Below are positions 12,774 through 26,734 of a stretch of DNA of 64,000 nucleotides, piece after piece. The translations under genes and the position numbers were made by a program. The notes beneath the pieces are model-generated. The model was not told the origin of the DNA. It did not search any database and saw nothing but the letters and a program-made list of their open reading frames with translations. Origin of the DNA: Apostichopus japonicus (Eukaryota > Echinodermata > Holothuroidea > Aspidochirotida > Stichopodidae); the NCBI RefSeq assembly GCF_037975245.1, contig NC_092573.1, positions 20,615,265 to 20,679,264 of the forward strand. The letters run 5' to 3'. Numbering within the stretch: position 1 is the stretch's first letter; every line of letters begins with the position of its first letter.

Positions 12774-14783
12774 GATCAGATGCCCTTTCACATGTGACCC
12801 CAAGCTTTGCAAGTTCTGAGCAGTATTTTACAGAGGCGCAAATTAGTTCTGGAAAAGGAATCATCCTGTACTCACCATCGGTAAATCATGGCCAAATAAT
12901 TGATATCTATTTATCAGTATCTTGAAGTAATTTTACAGCGATTAATTAAACTTTTAATCGTATCACGGAGAGAAAAAGTCATCTTGATATAACCAGAATG
13001 GTTTAATCATTTATTTGAATGGAGCTTCTTTGGAGCTAGGCTTCCAAAATGGGCCTACCAAATAAATTTTCTTTCATGGGCAACGATAGCACCATCTCTA
13101 CCGAGCTTACAGGCGATATTCGCCACATTACTCCAACGTCAACATGGTAGTACATTCAAGTGCTATTGCACTGCAAAATATTGACCATATCAACCAAAAT
13201 GCTCAATGGTACATACGTCTACATAATCTCAACACGCTGCAAGAATTCTGCTTAAAATGAGCTAAAATTACTAAACCTCCCTTCCCATATTGTATATTGT
13301 AGCTATGAACTAATGAATTATTAATTTGGCAACGAGTCTTCTGCTATAATGTAATAAATATTATTACCTACTGTACATATTTACTTTCTCTCAGCTGTAA
13401 TACCATCTTAAATTCTCTGTAAAAGCCACAAACCAGTGTCATCTATTCGTTGTTAAAAACAAACACCCGTACATTTCAAGGTTTCATACCAGTTAATATG
13501 TCACCAATGAATTAAAACAAATCCCCTAATATCAGCCAAAAAAACAAAAAAAACATGCTACATTTTCCGTTGCCAAATTCGACTCGACCGGTCTTTTTCG
13601 TAAACACGACGTGGAAAGACGTGCGTGGAAGAAGAGTCAATTTACTATTGTTAATTGTAAGGTTCATTAAACGTCCATTAGGCTCGAAGGTCCGATGAGA
13701 GACAGTTTGTAATTGCATCCCGAAGGTCAAATTAAGAGTAAAGAAATAAACAAACAAAAAGAGAGAAAAAAGTCCGGATTTTGAATCAAATATTGAAATA
13801 GCTTCCTCTCTAAAGATTTTGCACCCTAGGGGGTTGTTAATTAATAACCGAAATAGAGCAAAATATATCCGAAACGAGGATACTGTGGGGATTTAAATTT
13901 TAAGCAAACAGCACGATCGAAAGGATTGTACGTCGTTTTATCTTATCAATTACTCTACGTTTATGTTTATGTTTCGTGAGGAGAACCTTATTGCCAAAGG
14001 GATGACTACACGTGCAATAGATTTACTGTACAAAATGTACTGTGTAAAAGTACCCACATGAAAGAATCATCATGCTTGATTTAACGTACTATGCACAGAG
14101 GTCATGGAAGGGAAAAGCCACTTTTTTTTATTTGTCTTACAAGGAGCTGCTTTATCCTTGACAAATAAATTCACCTTTTTAAATTTCCTTAAAAGCTGAC
14201 CTTTTAAGGAATCTAGCATTTTTCAGATCTTCTGTACACATCTTCTGTACACATACACACACACATTGTAATTTCCCTGCTAAACTTCAACTACTATTCT
14301 GATTTATGATGTGGCATTTTTTTTTGGGGGGGGGGGTTTGGCTAAATTATCAAACCAAAGATGAGATGCACTCACCACAATCATGAGAGTAATTTCACTT
14401 AATTAGAATGCAGAAGTTATGCACAGATCTGTCAAAATGTTTCTAAAATTACAATAAAATGGCTAAAATGCAATTCCTCCATAAGGCTGCGGTATTGAAA
14501 TGTCCTTGTTACCGTATATATACAGTATGCTGAAGCTATTCTACAAGGTTTCTTGATGTGGCTTGAGAGGCTTCAGAAGCAATCCATTAAAGTGATACAC
14601 AATTTGATATTTGAACACTACAACTGTCAACTGCAATGCTCAGTATGTATGTATAACATGAATAAATACCATATGAAAAGAACAGTATTATGTACAATCA
14701 CTAAGACTGAAAGTCTTCAAGACTAAAGTAGTGGAGTGTAGCGTTGCTGTGTTGTGGTGGTGTTGTTGTATATTTAGTGAAGT
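12774..14783. other. Intergenic, nothing recognised
   Basis: AT-rich unique-looking sequence without recognisable coding, RNA or mobile features. A short poly(G) run lies at about 14326-14337. Confidence 0.5.
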
Positions 14784-15032
14784 TGTGGAGTGTTATAGCT
14801 CAGTGGTTAACGCCGGTGCCTTCCAATCATGTCCCCGGTTCGAGTCACTCCAAGATTAATGTGTCGTCCAGTTACAGAGTTGTTGACAATTCATTATCAT
14901 GGACGTTAAATATGAATGTAACAGACTGACTTCGGTCAGCTTGCGGCTTTGATAAGCCAATGATGGCTTCTTCGCGAGTTCCTGTTAGCAGGAGGATCTA
15001 AAATACATACATACATATTACATACATACAAG
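14784..15032 (+). mobile_element. tRNA-derived SINE
   Basis: The left part looks like a tRNA gene. It has an A box, TAGCTCAGTGG, at 14796-14806 and a B box, GGTTCGAGTC, at 14837-14846, about 30 bases apart, as in RNA polymerase III type 2 promoters. It does not fold into a full tRNA with a normal acceptor stem. A non-tRNA body of about 150 bases follows, then a simple ATAC-repeat tail at about 15003-15032. This layout is typical of a SINE. The exact left edge and target-site duplication are uncertain. Confidence 0.75.
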
Positions 15033-15405
15033 TAGGATTTGTTGCTACATCCTAGATTTTTGAATGAAAATAAACTTTTATATTTAAGTAAATAAATAAT
15101 TCCATAACCTTCCCCTCCATTTAATTCTGTAATTTACTTGACCATCCAAAAACCAAGACAATTTTTTCATATGAAACACCAACAACTATTAAAAGCACAT
15201 TAAATATGAAACAATAATTCTGTACCGTAATCAATGACATTACATTGTAATAAAATATTTCATAAGTTAACGATGAAATAGGATAAAATATCTTGACTCT
15301 ATCCAAAACTAAAAGCTACTTTAAATCAGGAAACAGTAAACTTTTATCTAGCAAAGTAACCCGGTCGTACGAAAACAAATCTACGTTATTCCCTTTGAGT
15401 TGAAC

Positions 15406-15701
15406 CAGGAGCATAGTGAGGAATTTGCCAAGGGAGGGGCGAAACTGTAGGCAAACCATCAGACCCGTAGATACGTCATTGCAAACTATCTAAGCGTAGA
15501 GCCACCATGGGTTGGCGTGAAACGTACAAGAATATTTTGGCTGAAAATGCCTCCCAGATCGCTGGAAATGGCACTTTCCAGGCCTTGTAAGTTGCATCTT
15601 AGCATTTTCTATTTTGATATTACTAGCGATATCAAAAAAAAAAAAAAAATGCTCAAGGGGGGGCGGCTGCCCCTTCGCCCACCCCCTTGGCTATGCACCT
15701 G
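15406..15701. mobile_element. hAT-type MITE, copy B, complete with 8-bp TSD
   Basis: A 296-bp element with imperfect terminal inverted repeats: CAGGAGCATAG at the left, CTATGCACCTG at the right. It is flanked on both sides by the exact 8-bp direct repeat AGTTGAAC (15398-15405 and 15702-15709). An 8-bp duplication and CAG...CTG termini are the hallmarks of hAT transposition. It has no coding capacity. The interior shares a highly conserved core with copy A at 381-622. Confidence 0.9.
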
Positions 15702-17274
15702 AGTTGAACAGTATGAACCTGAGCTTATTCTTCCCAAGAATATGCACAAAACATGAATGATCCATGTAGTAATACTAAAGTATAAACAAATTGAGGACAA
15801 AAAAAGAAAATGCCAAAAATAACTTCCCCTGCACAGAGTCACACTTGAATTGACTTAAATCGTAATTTGATTTAAATGGGGGAATGCTGTTTTTCCAACA
15901 AGACTAATTAAATTCAAAACCAATGCCCTTTTCTTTGTAACACATTCTTGACGTGAATGTGTCACATGACACTGTCCATATCAAAAGGGCAATCTTTTAA
16001 CTGTCAGTTGGTTATTGGTTATTTCTAGCGGAGGGTAAACTTAACCATGTTGCCGAAAATAGATACAAAGTGGAAGCAACCTGGTACTACATATTATTTC
16101 TTTTCTTTTTTTTTGGCTCCAGTGGAGCAAATCACACATACAGTGTGCAGTACTGTAGGTATGTATGTTCTTGTAGGTACACACTGACTGAAGGCAAAGT
16201 GCAAACGATCATGTATTTTGAAAACTTCAAAGAATTAAACTGATCTGTACGTGACACTTACGGGAGCCTATAAAGGTCATCGGTATCGGCCCCAAATTTA
16301 GCCAGCTTACAGTACATTCCTTTTTTATCAATTTCTACAATGTTTGTTTCCTGGGATAGAAAATCCTCACTCTCCAAGTAATGCACAGACTTTTATCACA
16401 AAGATTCAATATTAGCCAATTAATTTTATCTGCAAGCCAAAGAAGATAAGGTTACGAAGGGAGATAATTTTCACAACGAATGATATTGGAAGTCTATCCC
16501 GAAAATGACGAAAACAGTCAGTAGAGTGGAGTACTCTGGTGTAACGATATTTAGTCAGTTATTGAATGATGTAACTTTGTACAGGTGCCTTAAGGTAAAC
16601 CAAAAAGCTTATGTGATTGATCGCCAGACAGTTTGCTCAAAATTTAAAATAACTATCTGACTAATGTACAGCAAGTGAGTTAAATCTGTCTAAGATGTAA
16701 GTGAGAACCAGAAAAGATTTGTAAGCGATCTCGGGCATCAACCATGTCATTGAGTATGAAGGTCAAGAAAGATGTACTTCTTGTGTTATCATCTTTCATA
16801 TTTTCAGACTTTACTTTTTGTGGGATAAATGGTAGATAGACCTGCAATAATCAGCAATTAAATAAAATATAGTGAAGTTCCTGTCATGTGATCGGTAGAG
16901 GTTGCTTGCTTTGTGATGGGAATATCAAAACTGATACATTACTTATATTATAAGTATATACACATTATATTTGATCTATGTATGGCATGAATATATATAT
17001 ACACAGTTACTGGAAGCATGGAACAACTGGGAACATCCGCATTTTGGATACATATAAAAAATGCTGATGTATTATGTATGTATATATACATATATATAAA
17101 TATATATATTAGCTCACAAATTACCATAATAGTAATACAGAGTGCTATAATTTCACTTCACATAGTGAAGCAAATTTGCTGTTTTTCAACACAGTATGCG
17201 TCCATTTGCACACATAATTGACTACACACTACTTATTACTGTAAAAAGAATGTCGAGTTGTCAAATTTGTCATT

Positions 17275-17313
<39 letters not shown>

Positions 17314-19256
17314 AATGAAAATCTGGAAAATTGGTAAGTAATCACAAACCACCTACAGTATAAGTGTCACTGAGGTTAAAAGGAAAAATACTGTAATCAC
17401 ATTTTGCGAAATGTAATTGGAATGTCGTGCTCTAGGCTAGTAACTTTGTAAGCTTTACGATGGAATCCAAACGTTTCTAAAGGTCACAGAACTGTGAACT
17501 GTACCACACCTTAAGTCTTCAAGTCTTCTCGGATCATATCTTGAAATAGTAATGCTGAGTCTGACATTTCATGCCCTCCCAAAAAAACAGAAAAAAATCA
17601 TTATAGATACTGCACACTGCATCTTCAGCACTACTTGGACAGTATACGTCTGTATGGAGTAACTGAGAGATGATACATTAATAATGCAACATCCCAACAC
17701 ATTACTACAGTATACAAGGGTATAGTACTTTGCAGCATATGTAGTGAATTAAAAAATAAGTCTTCTTATTGAATATAACAAACATGTTGAGCTACAGTAC
17801 ATATTAAAACGCAATTTATATACCAGTGAACCATACTGTACATCAGCCACCTGTGTATGAAACCAAAACATCCATCCTCCGCCCCCCCCCCCCCCCCCCT
17901 GTAAGAGCCAAGAACAATATATAGCATTCACCATAACAGTGATCATGTTAGTTTGACTGGAAGGGCAGACGTATAATTATGCAGCAAAAGTGTTAATTGG
18001 ATAAAACAAAGAGAAAGGGGCCAGAAACATTTACTGTATATATAGTAAACGTAAAAAAAGTTTTGGAAGGATATGATCATTATATATGCAAAAAATGAGA
18101 TGGTGCAATGTTACATGAGAATAATTAGTCTTGCCACACACCATGTAAACATATGCATTACATTACACTAGTTGTAAAGCTTTTTTGTTTTGTTTTTGTT
18201 AGTTTTACACAGCTTACCGTAGCTTTAAGATAACAAAGGCGATGATGGACAGGAAAATGAATGTGCAAAATTTACAAAACTAACACTATAAAGCAACTTT
18301 TTGCATTTGTGTTGCTGAACATCTCAGGAATTTTTTAATTTTTTGTTCAATTTAAATAAGAGCAAACTTTCAGTTTAAAAAAAAAATAAACAAAAACAGC
18401 TAATTTCAAAGAAGGGCATTACATTGTTACGATCGCCCTCTTAGCTAATGGAAAAGCATTGCTGTGGGGTTTGACAATCAACAATTGACCAAAAATAGAC
18501 TTGAAAATGCTCTTCAAAGATGTGTTAATTGTCTGAGCTACAGAATCCTTTTAGCTAATCAACAGCATTGCTATGGGATTTCAGTATCAAAAGGTGACCA
18601 AAAGTTGCTCAAAACTTGCGAAATTGGTATTGTCTGTTTACACAATCCTTTCAGCTAACGAACTGCATTTTCTTTATCAAATAAGTATCAAATAAAATAG
18701 TATTGAAAATTGACCCTCAGTGGATGTAATCCCGAACTGATTTCAAGGTGGGTAACTGTCAATTTGCAAGTCCATTGAATTCACTACCAAGTGAGACAAT
18801 GGTGTCTCCTTTACAGTATTGTATGTAATAGCATGCCTGTTAACTGGCACAGTATTACAGAGAGACTCACAGTTTTATGTATCGTCTGAAAGTGACTCTC
18901 ACACTATCACCAAGGAAAAATCATCAGTTTGAGCAGTTAAAGCAAATGAAAACATATTTTGATGAAAGTTGTGGATGTTTTCAAAATAATGGAATCCTAA
19001 TAGAGAAGTGACAAAACATTTCAGAAAGTCACAGAAAGGTGCCAAGATAATACAAATGCTGACAACAAATCACTTGTTAGAATCTTAAAAATGATGAGTT
19101 TTATTTGACATTAGGATGTTTCGTTTTAAAACTTCAGGTTGTTAATACCAATCTTTATGGTTTTTTGCTTTGAAATGTCCAGGTTTACACTTTGAGGGAG
19201 TTGTCAGGTCGGTAGCAGTCACTGTTCATGACATATGGATAGTGAAATCAACACCT
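15702..19256. other. Intergenic, simple repeats only
   Basis: No gene is recognised. It holds a poly(T) run at 17278-17312, TA-rich blocks near 16985-17110 and a poly(C) run near 17881-17899. Confidence 0.5.
17278..17312. repeat. Poly(T) tract
   Basis: About 35 consecutive T on the plus strand. No retrotransposon body was recognised beside it. Confidence 0.95.
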
Positions 19257-19690
19257 GTTTCATATAGTATCATACAATATTATTGTATGATCATAATAAT
19301 GTAATATAAAACATCCACAATAATATTGTTGCCTAAAGTATTACCGTTTCACATAGTATCATACAATACTATTGTGTCGTAATAATGTAATATAAAACAT
19401 CCACAATAATATTGTTGCCTATATAGTATTACCATTTCATATAGTATCATACAATACTATTGTGTCATAATAATGTAATATGAAACATCCACAATAATAT
19501 TGTTGGCTATAGTATTACCGTTTCATATAGTATCATACAGTACTATTGTGTCATAATAATGTAATATGAAACATCCACAATAATATTGTTGCCTATAGTA
19601 TTACCGTTTCATATAGTATCATACAACACTATTGTGTCATAATAATGTAATATAAAACATCCACAATAGTATTGTTGCCTATAGTATTAC
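19257..19690 (+). repeat. AT-rich minisatellite, five ~86-bp units
   Basis: Five head-to-tail units start at about 19257, 19346, 19434, 19520 and 19606 (lengths 89, 88, 86, 86 and 85). Each unit contains TTTCATATAGTATCATACA, a TAATAATGTAATAT core and CATCCACAATAATATTGTTG. The first unit holds a perfect 23-bp palindrome at about 19267-19289 (arms ATCATACAATA and TATTGTATGAT). Units differ by single substitutions and small indels. No open frame runs through it. Confidence 0.93.
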
Positions 19691-20554
19691 ATGGTTCAAT
19701 GATATATTATTATAACAATTATATCGTTATTTTTATAATATTTTATTGCATTTTGTATTGTATACTAGCATGTGAATTGACTGGCATATAAACGAGTAAG
19801 AAAGTCAATACATGATAATAATAGCAGGGTTGATATGGTGGCCTTTTTTAAAGCCAAGTACAGAAAAGTTTTGCTTTTTTCTAGATTTGTTGGCTTGAAA
19901 CAGTCTGAAGGGAAAAAGAGTACCAAGTTTAGATTGCTTTGATTTGCCTACCTGCAACGTTGTTAGCCGGAAAACCAAATTTTTTGCTGAATGTTGTGCA
20001 ATACCCTAACTTTATTGCTACACATTTTTAGGTCATGGATTTGTAATATTTTAAATTTTCATGTAGTATTTAGCTACTCTCCAGAAATCATAAAAACAAA
20101 ATTGACATCATTATGACTTTAACTTTTAATATTAGTTTAATATTTTGGGTATTCAGAATCGGCTGAAATTAAGGACACTCTCGGTACATTTTCCTACTAG
20201 ACTGTATAATGCTAGAGCTACTGTTCATAACTACAGTATGTAGCCTACACAAAGTTTATAAAGCTATACAGTACTTTGAGTAATCAAAACTGGTGATGCT
20301 ATATTGATTACATTCAATATTAATTGTGCTTGGTCAATGTTCATGATGTTAAAATCAACTTTGACAACTTTCCAAACAGAAATCACACATTCCATGTAAC
20401 ATGAGGAAGCTGCAGAGCCGACGCGGACAATTATTATTGCTCTGCTCAGTTTAAATGATTCCGTAACAACTATTCCAGAGGGCTGACTCTAAAGATTTAT
20501 ACAACTGCTTGTTGAACACAACCTCAAAAAATGTTCTTGACTGTCTCAGGTACA

Positions 20555-21075
20555 ACTGTTATATTTGGAGTTATTATGTTTAAAAACTTTTCAGACTTTG
20601 ACACCTGTTGACCTCTTTTGACCTCTACAAATTTCAATGGGGTTTTTGCACTCACCAAGCTGGATCTACATTCTAAGTATGAAGTTCAAGATAGACGCAC
20701 TTGAGTTATCATGTTTATAAGATTTTCACTTTGACTTAAATGGAGACCGCATAAAAACTTTGACCTCCACCAATATGTTTAAAAGTTTTCAAACTTTGAC
20801 ACTTGTTAACCTCTACCAATTTTGATATGGTTCTTGCAATCACCAAGCTGGATCTGCATACCATGTATAACTATAAAGATCAACAAAGATGTACTTTATG
20901 AGTTATCATGTTTACAGAGTTTTCAGACTTTGACCTCTGTTGACCCCAAATGACCTTTGAACTTCACAGAAATCAATAAGGTTCTTTGACTCAGTGAGAC
21001 TGATTCACTGACCAAGTATGAAGAAGTTAATCCACCAAGAAGTTTTTGAGTTGCGTTGTTTACAAGAAAGTGTCA
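20555..21075 (+). repeat. Diverged tandem repeat with TTTGACCTC words
   Basis: Roughly three to four degenerate units share the order GAGTTATCATGTTTA, TTTTCAGACTTTGACC, TGACCTCTACCAATTT and CACCAAGCTGGATCT. A further single unit-like stretch is at about 16735-16815 (GTATGAAGGTCAAGAAAGAT and GTGTTATCATC). The units are old and have lost strict periodicity. No function is evident. Confidence 0.7.
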
Positions 21076-22285
21076 CACACATACACACACACACATGCCA
21101 TCACTATCGCATAGATTCCTTCTGCCTCTGAAAAGGAATCAAACACTTGCAGCTTTCTTTGGCATACAGTATACAGTACTGTACTGTAACACCTTCACAG
21201 CAGGTGTACTCACCGAAGACTAGCCTTATAGGAAAAAATATAAGATTTTATGCAAATTTACTGTCGAATACCCCAGCCAATTATCGGGTAACTAATTGGC
21301 CAATGTTTGGGAGGATTAAATTTATGTGTTTGTCAAGTTAATACAAAGCAATGCATTAGTTAATAACATCAGTGATTAAAAAAGAACAGCTGAATCTTGT
21401 GAGTAGGGGCTCAACTGGTATGACCTTTAGTAACCAATCAAACCTGCAGTTCTCAAATAACTCATAGGATAGAACATCAGATAATTACAGAATTCTCTGG
21501 GGTTTTGGGGTTTTCTTTGTCTTTACTGTAGAAGTGAGCAGATGTGATGTAATGAGAGCTGATTCTGCTAAAATGAAATGTTTGTAATGACATGTTAAAG
21601 AAAAGTGAGCAATCGACGGTTAAAATATCAACAAAAATCTTAACATATAATTAAATTGTTCACATTGAATTAACTGTTACTGTAGTTTTGTGTCACTCTG
21701 GCCAAGCAAGATAATATTCTCACATTTTATGGGAATCTCTTTAATCTATACACTAAGGACTATATGTCATCAACCAATTGACTGCAGATAATTAGCACTT
21801 TGCTGATTGATTGATTTCATCAGATCACAGACAAATCTTTTTCCCCACAAATTTAAAATTAGTGCTATTTTTTTATTTTTCATTGGGCAGACTTTTGATC
21901 GTTTGCCTAATGTCATCCTTCCTTTGAGTTTCTACTCTGTAAGGTACCACCCACCACATGGTGGTAAATTCAAGGCAAAAACATGGCTATAAAATTACTT
22001 GTATTTGAGACCCTTTCATGACTTGATTTTCTTAAACTACAAATTGTTCTCTATCATCTTGCTTTTATGCAGCCATAACACTACTGATCTTATACACTAG
22101 TATACCCTACTTGAAGCTGTCCGGTTTTCAAAGCACAGAATCTGTCAACTATTCTAGTGACTTGTAGCATGTACAGTCATGTACTGGATGAGTTCATTCC
22201 GGATTGATATACTTATTATCTGACATATGAGAGTACGATTAAAACGTGTTTCCTAAAATTCTTGGTTATTTAATATTAAAGCCAA
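21076..22285. other. Intergenic, nothing recognised
   Basis: AT-rich sequence with no supported gene or repeat beyond a short CA run at about 21077-21092. Confidence 0.5.
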
Positions 22286-22289
22286 ACTA

Positions 22290-22676
22290 AAGGCCAGCCA
22301 CACTCTGTGCCACTGATCCCAACCCGACTCGACTCCACCGTCGTTACGTGGAAAATCTTTAATCTAAGACTAACGACTCATCCTCCTACGCCCCCCCCCC
22401 CTTCTGAATACTGGCCGACTACTGATCAGTGCACACTACGACTAGTTGTGCTGTTTATGACCGGAGCTCTAACACTTTCAAAACACAAATTTTGCCGCAC
22501 ACTGCACGACAGCCAGTGTGGAAAGGCGCTGTGTGTTCAGTTTTCCCGACCTAAGCCAGCGCAACTTCGGTTGTAGTCTTTGACCTACCTTCACTGTCCA
22601 ACTATTCATGATTTTGCCAGGTAACAACAATCGAGTTGCACCTGGTCCTGATTAGTCGTACAGTGTGAGGCTTAAC
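22290..22676. mobile_element. Possible degenerate MITE
   Basis: A GC-richer island of about 390 bp in AT-rich flanks. Its ends are loosely inverted: AGCCACACTCTGTGCCACT at the left against AAGCCTCACACTGTACGACT read from the right on the other strand, followed on both sides by an ACTCGA word. No clear target-site duplication. Weak evidence. Confidence 0.3.
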
Positions 22677-25600
22677 GCATAATAAGCCCTTTGGATCTGA
22701 AACCCACTCAACTGCAGTAATTACTGCATCAATGTTATCTTACAGACCATAACATGCTTGGTAATCTCACAAAGGATATTAACTGAACTTCAATTATTTA
22801 CCAAATTTCATGTTTCAAAAGTGTGCATTTCTTGACTAATCTGGTTATAAAATTGACCTACTGTAGGTTTCTCTGACATTTTTCTGATGAATAATAGTAT
22901 TTAACACTGCATAAGAACAGCAGGTATCTCTCAACAACAGTGTACCATAGTTCATGTTAGACAATACTATCTACATATTTATAAAAACTTACTTAGCTTA
23001 TTATGTTAAAATACTTACTGTGTTTATTTAACTTAATTATAAAACAGATTCCTTGTTTTAATCATCTCTGTTTCATAGCGTACAGCTGACACTGTTTGAA
23101 GAATCACAACGCAGATTGATTCACGAAGAAGCCAAATATTGAGGTCCTCGTCTTTTTACTCTGGGAGTACAGTAGCTCTCATGCCCCAGGGTATATAAAA
23201 GCCTGTTATCTGTAGAGGATAAGAGAGGGAAAAGAGGACAAGGTTATGGATAAATTACAGTCTGTATGAGTTCATTTCAGAGGCCTGATGCTCCAGGATT
23301 TGTAAAAATTCTTATCAATGCTGGGTGCGGATGCACATGTCTTATCCAAAACCTTTAGCACGCTAAAGTGCTGTTGACTAAATTTTAATCACAAGGCTGT
23401 CTTAATATGTCCTGATGACATATAGTATTCATACCATTGAGACCCTACAGATTGAGGCCTCTCCTCATCTTTTCAGTAATGTATATAAGTTTTATGTCTG
23501 TCTAGAGTACAAGTGGTCATTCATTTCTACAGTTTCTTTGCCTGCCTAGGATGGAGTGGAGTTGGCAGAAGTGGGGGGGGGGTGGGAGGGAATAATAGGG
23601 TGGAGGTAGGAACATCAGAAGATAAAGCACCAGTACCATCTAACCAAGTTCTAAAGTAAAAACAGACAGTTTCAGACTGACTCACAGCAGTACTGTGCAC
23701 CTGCAAGGACAAATATTTTCTTTATCATTAATTACAAAAACAACAGAGAACGGTCACACCACAATCTGTGGACCAGATGTAGTCTAATTCAGACAGACTC
23801 AAGCAACCAAAGTTTCATACACAGATGGAAGCTTGATCCTTCTTTGTGGAGGAGAGTCAGACCTATATCATCCATGTGCATGGCTTTGTGCGGTAGTAAG
23901 TAACGTTGAAACATTGATCAAACAGCTTAGTTCAAAATGGCTGGCAGCACATGTATAGATCTACTGTACCTGTACGTGTGTAGAACACATCACACGTCTT
24001 CAAATACTGTATATCATACATACTGTACAGATGACTCTAGACAAGGTAGAGATAGTGCTGAGCTTGCGAGGAGGCAGGTAAGCTAGGAAGCGACGTATAT
24101 TTAATGAGTCTGCAACGAATGACATCCCACCCACTGGAAGACTGCAAATGGTGCACAATACATCAAAGACTATTCAATATTATATTGTCTGTATGTACAG
24201 TACTGCGCATTTGTCCAAATGCAGCTGTTACCGTTTAATTTAAATACTCCCACTCAGAAAGAAACAGTTGAGGAATCAATACCATGAAATTGACTTGAAA
24301 ATGGTTTCCTTTCTGCAAACAGTATTCTGCTCAGGCTTTGACAAAATTTAACGTTACCTCCAAGGCTTGAAATCGGTTACTATTTAAAGATTGAATCCAT
24401 TTCTCAAACTCATGCAACAAGCTGCTTATAAGTGTTCATGATGGTGAGAGTACAACCTGCTCTGGTTGTTCCCTGAACCAGTTACACAGCTGATAATTGT
24501 AAATCAATCTAATTATGCCACAAAAGATTAAAAAAATCAGTTCCACCTCATAAATTTACTTGACCTTTCAAACTTCAAAATTCTTAGATGAATTTTTAAC
24601 ATGCTGATGAAATGTCAAAAGCTTTTGAACGAATTCCTCTTCTGAAATGTCTACATGGATGACAAACCTTTTCTATTTCACTGTGCATGTACAGTTCAGT
24701 ACTAGCTCTAGAGAAGAATGGTAAAACATGAACTTTTTCACTCGTTATTGAGCACCTGAATCTTTATACTAATCTGTCTGACAAAAACACCCGAACATAC
24801 ACATTATGAGCTCCTCTGGCCTACAAGTTTCTATGTAACCCCAAAACTTACATAGCGCCACCAAGAGGAATGGGTAGATCCGGAAGGAGAAGGTCATTGG
24901 TGGCGCAATACAAGAAATGTTACCAGTTAGTAGGCTAGGGTAAATTGGTGTGCGTAGGGAGCCAAGTAAGTATCGTCGTTCGTAAATGTTCTGTATATGA
25001 CAATGACTATAGTATACCGACTCTACAATCTGCAGATTACTTCAAGTTACAAAATAACAGTTTCTTAACTTCAGTAAGCCAAGGAACTTTCTGCAAACCC
25101 CTTCACTAGTGCTTGGCCCTCTGGATATAAACAAATGGGACATTCTTACCCAGGGATATACATTCCCATATGATAATAAAGTTTTTTTTTCTCCCCCTCT
25201 CTTATCTTTTATGCTAGATACAAGTCATCAAAAGTGTCTGCTTAACCACTCGTCAACTACTGTACTTCATCATGCCTAATCCCACTAGCGGCTGACATTT
25301 AAAGGTTATTTGATACCCGTTGTTAAGTTGTACCCTACATTACATTGAATAACTTTGACCAAAGTATTCACATGTAATTCGACAAATCACAATCTTAACT
25401 GACTGGATCAGTGTGGTTATGGCCATTTGAGTACCCCAACTGAGGGAAATAAAAGTCGTTTAAATAACCTACCAATCTAATCATGGTATGCTTTATACTT
25501 CTTCATTTGTAAATGGTGAAGCGTCCTTACAGTGTAAGTTTGGTGGACCAAAGATTTGTTTTGCTAGTACTTCATCATTCCTTTTAATATGGCCCAGTAT

Positions 25601-26734
25601 GAAAACAGCTGGTTACAGCAAAAGTCCAACCTTCCATACATAAAACAAATTCATCCATCTTTAACATAATCACATTGGGGGAATATATCACTTTACACCA
25701 TCTGACAAGCATTCTAAACACGGGCATCAGTACCAGCGAACTGAAAGGCCAAACTGATGCCTTTGTTAAATAAATTTTAGCCTACTTTATAGTTTATATA
25801 ATTTCTTATTCTTAACACTGAAAATTTTTATACATGTTAGCAAAATTGGGATTTATGTGAAGGTTCTAACAAACTCACTATGTATGCTACAGTATTTGAT
25901 ATGATGCCCCAAAAGTATCAATGTTATTCATAAATATTCAAATTCAACTCAGCGCCATGGACCAGAGATGAAAACAGTGATACTAATGTATAAACTATGA
26001 TTATTGTCCCATGCTAAAACTTATCATGTACATATTCAACAAAGTTTCAGCAATACTGGGTGGAATGCTTACATTTCTGATATATCATACATTGCAAAGA
26101 GAATTTTGGTGGAATCTCATTAATGCATCTGGCAACATTACTGTAGAATAATGAGCAACATAATATAGCTAATTAATGCAGCACATTTGAAGCATGTTGT
26201 CTTTTACACCATAAAAAAAAGTCCTACCTGTACATCCACAGAGTCCAAAGATAAAAGCTAGAAATTCCATAAAGCATTGTATAAAACATATATATCGACT
26301 ACAAACTGTCTTACAGTAAAGCAACCTATACATGCATATGTCACATTTAGAGCAAAACTGAACAATAACAACAGATGAGGAGTAAATGGAGTTCTGGAAC
26401 AACTTCCGCAAAGTTTTTCTTATAAATAACATTATGAAATGTAACTGGTTTTAAACGAAATACCAACTTACCTGTAGGTCACACCAGTTCATAAAACCAA
26501 TACTTCCCAAAATGCATTCCGTAAAGCTCTTCAAACTATAGCAAAATTAATCCAGGGATATTGACGTTTACTCTCTTGTTTACCTTTCCTTTTTTCTGTG
26601 TTCACTCAAACAAAAATATAAAAGTCATTTGACCTATCATAACAAAGGTGTGTGAAATATCTAGCACCCATCAATCGGACAATTCACTGTGGGGGTGTAA
26701 AGTTGGTCAAATGACGATAGGAATTTGAACTCTC
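22677..26734. other. Intergenic, nothing recognised
   Basis: AT-rich sequence with short open frames only. It contains one short perfect inverted repeat at 24855-24906, listed separately. Confidence 0.5.
24855..24906. repeat. Short hairpin, 10-bp arms
   Basis: GCGCCACCAA (24855-24864) and its exact complement TTGGTGGCGC (24897-24906) flank a 32-base purine-rich loop. Too short for a typical microRNA precursor stem. Confidence 0.5.

Noticed and set aside
14784-14860. A functional tRNA gene
   Set aside because: Same reason: only the promoter boxes resemble tRNA, and a SINE body and simple tail follow.
19257-19690. Regular direct repeats resembling a CRISPR array
   Set aside because: The units are contiguous without unique spacers, and the window is an animal genome; it is a minisatellite.
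24855-24906. A microRNA precursor
   Set aside because: The stem is only 10 bp with a 32-base loop, too short for a Drosha/Dicer-type hairpin.
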